Shown piece by piece: positions 59,942 to 64,000 of a stretch of 64,000 nt of DNA. Every line of letters starts with the position of its first letter. Position 1 is the first letter of the stretch. The translations under genes and the position numbers were made by a program. A model generated the notes under the pieces. It saw only the letters and a program-made list of their open reading frames with translations, was not told the origin of the DNA and did no database searches. Source of the stretch: Rhizobium sp. L43 (GTDB lineage: Bacteria; Pseudomonadota; Alphaproteobacteria; Rhizobiales; Rhizobiaceae); NCBI RefSeq assembly GCF_002531725.1, contig NZ_NWSQ01000019.1, forward strand, positions 1 through 64,000. Reading direction: 5' to 3'.

Positions 59942-60790
59942 ATGCCTGAACATCGCAAGGATCATGCGCTTGATCGCGCGAAGCGACGGGACCAATATTG
60001 GCGTCGTGATCAGTGGAAGCCCTTGATCCACATCTGTCTGCAATGGAACGATTTGCTGTTAGAGCTTCTGGCACGCGATCTGAAGACGAGATATCAACGG
60101 TCTGCAATTGGACTCGGCTGGTCCTTGATGCGGCCGTTGAGCCAACTGCTGGTTTTTTCGCTGATCTTTCGTCACGTCCTGCCCCTGGATATTCCCCATT
60201 ATACCACTTTCGTCTTTTCCGGCGTGTTGGCCTGGGGTTGGCTCAGCACTGCGGTACCCGCAGCGACGACTTCCATAACCGGCAGTAGCGAACTGGTGCG
60301 CCGGCCGGGCTTTCCGATCGGGATACTTCCTGTTGTCACAGTCATCACACAGGCAGTGCACTTTCTGCTCGCTCTGCCACTCCTCTTCATCATCTCGTTT
60401 ATCGAGACCGGGGGCCTGACTTTAAGCATACTGGCACTTCCACTCGTTTTCCTTGCGCAGGCGCTGTTCATGATAGGTCTGTCCTATCTTGTTGCGATTG
60501 CGCATGTCCACTTCCGGGATACTCAACATTTGGTAGGCGTCGTTTTGATGCTGGGTTTCTACCTGACGCCCGTGTTCTACAGCCCGCTTAAGGCGAGTGA
60601 GCCGATGGCGTTAATTCACACCTGGAACCCGATGGCCTGGATTCTCGAGGGCTACCGCGGCATTTTCGTCGAACACGTGTGGCCTCCCGCTGCGATCTAT
60701 TGGAAAACTGCGCTGGTTTCCTTGCCGATGCTATTTGCCGGCATTTGGCTCGTCGAGCGTGGCAGCGCACGCCTGGTGGACGAGGTATGA
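59942..60790 (+). CDS. wzm: Polysaccharide ABC transporter permease (Wzm)
   Basis: A 282-residue ABC-2 permease with six membrane helices and the typical start of the family, LLLELLARDLKTRYQRSAIG (about residues 39-58), then LGWSLMRPLSQLLVF. The helical segment ends GSARLVDEV. It exports an undecaprenyl-linked O-antigen-like glycan with Wzt, whose ATG overlaps the stop (ATGA). Divergent from the fusion gene with a 103-base gap. Confidence 0.9.
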   Translation: MPEHRKDHALDRAKRRDQYWRRDQWKPLIHICLQWNDLLLELLARDLKTRYQRSAIGLGWSLMRPLSQLLVFSLIFRHVLPLDIPHYTTFVFSGVLAWGWLSTAVPAATTSITGSSELVRRPGFPIGILPVVTVITQAVHFLLALPLLFIISFIETGGLTLSILALPLVFLAQALFMIGLSYLVAIAHVHFRDTQHLVGVVLMLGFYLTPVFYSPLKASEPMALIHTWNPMAWILEGYRGIFVEHVWPPAAIYWKTALVSLPMLFAGIWLVERGSARLVDEV

Positions 60791-62088
60791 GACGAGGCGC
60801 CATCACCGTCCACGATGTCGGCAAGCGCTACCGTGCGCAAGGGGGGGCGCGCTCCACCACCTTGAAGGGTTATCTTTTGTCCGGGCGGTCTGCGGTGCAG
60901 TCGAAAAGCTTTTGGGGCCTGCGCCACATCAGCTTTGCGGTTGCGCCAGGGCAAGCTGTCGGCGTGGTAGGGCTAAACGGCGCCGGGAAGTCCACTTTGC
61001 TGCGTCTGATCGGCGGCGTTGGTCGTCCCGACGAAGGGCAGATCAAGGTGATGGGTCGAATTGGCGCCTTGCTCGACATCGGGGCGGGCCTGACCGACGA
61101 TTTGACGGGGCGCGAGAACATCTTCCTGCTGGGTGTCATCGCGGGAATGCGGCGAACCGAGGTTGCCGAGCGGTTTGACGAGATTGTCGCCTTCGCCGAG
61201 CTGGAGGCGGCCGTTGAGAACCCGGTTCGCAGTTACAGCACCGGGATGCGCATGCGCCTGGCATTCGCCGTGGCAGTCCATGTGCGCCCGGACGTCTTGC
61301 TGATCGATGAGGCCCTCGCCGTAGGCGACCAAGCCTTCCAGCAGAAGTGCATTGCAAGAGTGAAGGAGATACTGAACGACGGCGCCACGATCTTCTTCGT
61401 GTCACACGACGTCTCGCAGGTAAGAGAAATCTGCGATCACGTGCTGTTCCTGAGAGCCGGCCGCGTCGTGGGCTACGGACCGATCGACGAAATGCTGCCG
61501 CTTTATACCTCGGCTGTCGAGGCGAAGGTCGCCAGCGTCCAGCATGAACCGTTCGCCGTTACAAACCTGCCCGTCGAACTGGTGCCGCAGGTCAGCCGGT
61601 TCGGCAATGGCGAACTGCAGATCACAGCCGTAGCATTGCTGAACGAGCAAGGCGCGCCGACAAGTACCATCGCTGCGGGCGAGCGGCTGTCGATTTCACT
61701 GACCTATGTTGGCGCCACCAGAGATCGCAACGCCGTTATCGTCATCGGCGTCTATGCGGCGGACGATACGTGCTGCTTCGAGACCGACAGCAAGTTGGCC
61801 GAATTCGCCCCTTTCGTCGACTCGGACACGGTGCGCATCGAAACAACACTCAATCGCATCGACCTGGCGCCAGGCGACTATCGCGTTACGGTGGGCCTTT
61901 TTTCGGCAGACTGGCAGCAGGTTTACGACTATCACGCCGAAGTCTATCCTCTCGCCGTGACCGGGCCCGGCCCAAGAAAGGGTATGCTGAATCCCCCGAC
62001 ACAGTGGCAGCAGGTACAGTCGCGCCCCACCGCGACCTCGCCGGACCACGGCTCATTGGGTCAGCACAGCTTGGATCCGAGCTCCTGA
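60787..62088 (+). CDS. wzt: Polysaccharide ABC transporter ATPase with C-terminal Wzt domain
   Basis: A 433-residue ATPase. Walker A GLNGAGKST (62-70), signature YSTGMRMRLAF (150-160), Walker B VLLIDEALAVGD (170-181). After about residue 260 comes a Wzt-C type beta-sandwich that in other systems reads the capped end of the glycan before export. The ATG at 60787 is fixed by the overlap with wzm; a longer frame from 60679 overlaps wzm too far. It ends at a TGATG junction with the next gene. Terminal methylation by the fusion protein could be the cap it recognises. Confidence 0.92.
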   Translation: MRRGAITVHDVGKRYRAQGGARSTTLKGYLLSGRSAVQSKSFWGLRHISFAVAPGQAVGVVGLNGAGKSTLLRLIGGVGRPDEGQIKVMGRIGALLDIGAGLTDDLTGRENIFLLGVIAGMRRTEVAERFDEIVAFAELEAAVENPVRSYSTGMRMRLAFAVAVHVRPDVLLIDEALAVGDQAFQQKCIARVKEILNDGATIFFVSHDVSQVREICDHVLFLRAGRVVGYGPIDEMLPLYTSAVEAKVASVQHEPFAVTNLPVELVPQVSRFGNGELQITAVALLNEQGAPTSTIAAGERLSISLTYVGATRDRNAVIVIGVYAADDTCCFETDSKLAEFAPFVDSDTVRIETTLNRIDLAPGDYRVTVGLFSADWQQVYDYHAEVYPLAVTGPGPRKGMLNPPTQWQQVQSRPTATSPDHGSLGQHSLDPSS

Positions 62089-63272
62089 TGCGCCTTGCGG
62101 TTCGAGACATCGACATTCTTGACCTTCCGCCAGATTTTGAGCCGACCGATGACTATCAGGGTGCACTTGTGCTGATCCGGGTCGCCGGTCGTCCGTGCGG
62201 CCAAGCTGTGATCGCCTTCGACACCGATGGCGGCAAGACACCAATTAAGGACCGGATTCTGTCTGCGGCCGGTTCATCGGTGTTCGAGGCTTGGTTGAGG
62301 CATCGGCTGGCCCTCCCTGACCCGTCGCCCGCTCCAAGTCAGCTGCCGAAAGCTTCCGTCGTGATCTGCACGCGCGATCGTACCGAAGATCTGGAGCGCT
62401 GCCTCACCGGGCTTTTGGCTATGCCCGATAGGACCGATATTCTCGTCGTCGACAATGCCCCATCGAGCGAAGCCACGCGAGATTTGGTCGGCCGCTTCGA
62501 CACTGTGAGATATCTGCGCGAACCGCGTCCTGGTCTTGACGTCGCTCGCAACACTGCCCTTCGCAACGTAGAGGCAGACGTCGTCGCCTTCATCGACGAC
62601 GATGCGGTCCCCGACCCGCTATGGCTTAGAACTTTGCTTCGCAATTTCGAGGACCCCCTGGTGCTGGCCGTAACCGGCCTCACTATGGCGGCAGAGCTGG
62701 AAACGGACTCGCAGATCGCCTTTCAACATTTTGGCGGTTTTTGCCGTGGTTTCAGGCGTCAGATCTATGACGCCCACAACCTGGACCCATTCACCGGATG
62801 GCATGCGGGTGCCGGTGTCAATATGGCATTGCGCCGAACCATCGTTGACGCGGTAGGGTGGTTCGACGAGGCCCTCGACGCTGGAACGCTAAGCCTGGCT
62901 GGTGGCGACACAGACATGTTCCGGCGTGTACTCGAAGCCGGGTATCGGATCATCTACGATCCCGAGGCTCTGAACTGGCACCGCCATCGTCGCTCAAGCA
63001 AGGAACTGCAGCAGCAGATGTATGGTTACGAGGCTGCATCGTTCGCCATCTTGACGAAGGCCCTCCTGTTCGAGGGAAACCCGCGTGCGCTCCCTCGCAT
63101 GGTTCGTTCCTACATCAGGCTTCTTCGGCGCGTGTTTCAACCTCGACAGACACACCAGTTCAGCCTGCCTTACAACGACGCCTTAACCCAGTTCAGAGGG
63201 GCTGCGAGCGGCCCGCTTCGTTATGTCAGAGCGCGGGCGCGAGCAGGGAAGGCAGGGCATAATGGCGGTTGA
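62088..63272 (+). CDS. GT2 glycosyltransferase with N-terminal extension
   Basis: A 394-residue protein. The first about 85 residues form an extra domain of unknown type. Then KASVVICTRDRTEDLERCL (about 87-105) begins the GT-A fold, with ILVVDNAPSS and VAFIDDDAVPDPLWL holding the DxD. ATG at 62088 shares a base with the wzt stop. Donor and acceptor unknown. Its stop overlaps the next gene by 11 bases, so wzm-wzt and two transferase genes form one operon. Confidence 0.86.
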   Translation: MRLAVRDIDILDLPPDFEPTDDYQGALVLIRVAGRPCGQAVIAFDTDGGKTPIKDRILSAAGSSVFEAWLRHRLALPDPSPAPSQLPKASVVICTRDRTEDLERCLTGLLAMPDRTDILVVDNAPSSEATRDLVGRFDTVRYLREPRPGLDVARNTALRNVEADVVAFIDDDAVPDPLWLRTLLRNFEDPLVLAVTGLTMAAELETDSQIAFQHFGGFCRGFRRQIYDAHNLDPFTGWHAGAGVNMALRRTIVDAVGWFDEALDAGTLSLAGGDTDMFRRVLEAGYRIIYDPEALNWHRHRRSSKELQQQMYGYEAASFAILTKALLFEGNPRALPRMVRSYIRLLRRVFQPRQTHQFSLPYNDALTQFRGAASGPLRYVRARARAGKAGHNGG

Positions 63273-64000
63273 CGTCAGCGTTATCATACCAACGCACAAT
63301 CGTGCCGTCATGCTGAGGTCGCTGCTGGGCAAGCTCGACGCTCAGCGAGATGGAACCCCAGCATTCGAAGTCCTGGTTGTGGCGGACGGGTGTGAGGACG
63401 ACACGTCGACAATGCTCGCGTCGCTTCGTACCCGCGTTCCGCTTCGTACCCTGTCGTTGCCGGGCGTCGGTCCGGCACTTGCCCGCAATGCGGGGGCGCA
63501 GGTCGCGAGCGGCCGTTTATTGATCTTCCTGGATGACGACATCGAGCCCGGGGAAAACTTCGTTTGGGCGCACGTCGTTGAACATCAGCGTCAACCCGGG
63601 GGCGTGGTATTGGGGCCTTACCCGCCACTTCCGCACATTGCAAAGGACCGCTTCCGCCTCAACGCGCGCGCATGGTGGACGAGGCACTTCGAGCGCGTCT
63701 CCCGCCCTGGACATCGGTTCGCTTTTACCGATGTGCTGACAGGAAATCTTTCGCTGGATGCGGAACTGTTTCACGCAATGGGCGGGCTCGATCCGCAATT
63801 CGCCCGTGCACGAGAAGACTTCGAATTTGGTCTACGCCTGATCAAAAAGGGAGTTCCAATTCGTTTTGCTCCTGACGCATTAGGCTATCATCTTGAGCAT
63901 CAGACGTCGACACTCACTGGAAAGATGGTGCGCAGGCATCAAGAGGGACGCTCCGATGCCTTGATGGCTCGCAAGCACCCGGACATACAGCGGCTGCTCG
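63262..64000 (+). CDS. GT2 glycosyltransferase (partial, runs off the window)
   Basis: An open frame from ATG 63262 remains open to the end of the window (246 codons). VSVIIPTHNRAVML (residues 5-18) starts the GT-A fold, VADGCEDDTST follows, and LLIFLDDDIEPG holds the DxD. REDFEFGLRLIKKG has the ED catalytic pair. It overlaps the gene before it by 11 bases. The C-terminus is missing only because of the window edge. Confidence 0.85.
   Translation, partial: MAVDVSVIIPTHNRAVMLRSLLGKLDAQRDGTPAFEVLVVADGCEDDTSTMLASLRTRVPLRTLSLPGVGPALARNAGAQVASGRLLIFLDDDIEPGENFVWAHVVEHQRQPGGVVLGPYPPLPHIAKDRFRLNARAWWTRHFERVSRPGHRFAFTDVLTGNLSLDAELFHAMGGLDPQFARAREDFEFGLRLIKKGVPIRFAPDALGYHLEHQTSTLTGKMVRRHQEGRSDALMARKHPDIQRLL

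Noticed and set aside
60679..60786. Upstream extension of wzt
   Set aside because: It would overlap wzm by more than 100 bases; the ATGA junction at 60787 and the start of the conserved ATPase domain decide.
61770..62087. Upstream extension of the GT2 gene at 62088
   Set aside because: The extension overlaps the Wzt C-terminal domain in another frame; the TGATG junction marks the true start.
1..64000. CRISPR array, tRNA, rRNA, transposase or phage genes
   Set aside because: No regularly spaced repeats, no tRNA-like cloverleaf and no recognisable mobile-element protein were noticed; a covariance-model search could not be run here.

Overview
The window looks like chromosome from a fast-growing Rhizobium of the R. 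leguminosarum/etli group. It is GC-rich with strong GC third-position bias. It carries the pssTNOP order of exopolysaccharide (EPS) genes, a Rap-type cadherin-like EPS lectin, a PrsDE-like type I secretion pair, LpsL and UDP-glucose dehydrogenase genes, and a short dispersed repeat of the kind scattered between rhizobial genes. I see no rRNA, tRNA, CRISPR, transposase or phage gene. Species assignment is inference from gene content, not from a search.

Layout. 1-2.2 kb: a partial gene, a Gfo/Idh/MocA oxidoreductase, a half-size EamA transporter and a DUF1236-type envelope protein. 2.3-8 kb: a five-gene minus-strand operon matching E. coli cecR-ybhGFSR (TetR regulator, HlyD adaptor, tandem ABC ATPase, two ABC-2 permeases). 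8.3-21.5 kb: small exported proteins mixed with nucleotide-sugar genes (UDP-glucuronate epimerase, mannose-1-phosphate guanylyltransferase, phosphomannomutase, UDP-glucose dehydrogenase), uracil-DNA glycosylase, an MhqO/MhqD-like pair, a phosphatase and a BTLCP peptidase. 21.8-28.5 kb: the EPS polymerisation and export block pssT-pssN-pssO-pssP plus an overlapping unknown gene. 28.7-36.3 kb: RapA-like lectin, PlyA-like beta-helix glycanase, PrsD/PrsE-like type I secretion genes and an SGNH hydrolase. 36.3-47.6 kb: one long minus-strand EPS assembly operon (GH10 protein, GT4, acyltransferase, two pyruvyl transferases, Wzx flippase, four GT2-like enzymes, PssD, PssE). 47.8-51 kb: unknown membrane proteins, a methyltransferase and an XRE regulator. 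51.4-53.3 kb: a YcaO-TfuA pair, the best candidate here for an uncharacterised system. 54.3-55.7 kb: a gene-poor, more AT-rich gap. 55.7-64 kb: a second polysaccharide locus with a GT2, a 1013-residue GT2/methyltransferase/polysaccharide-deacetylase fusion, Wzm/Wzt and two more GT2 enzymes, the last running off the end.

How it fits together. The nucleotide-sugar genes supply UDP-glucuronate and related precursors. The 36-47 kb operon builds and decorates an acidic, pyruvylated and probably acylated repeat unit and flips it. PssT polymerises it, and PssP/PssN (with PssO) control length and export it. The type I exporter secretes proteins that bind (Rap) or cleave (Ply) that EPS outside the cell. 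The 55-64 kb locus is a separate ABC-exported glycan. Gene functions rest on recognised motifs and gene order; substrates are inference.
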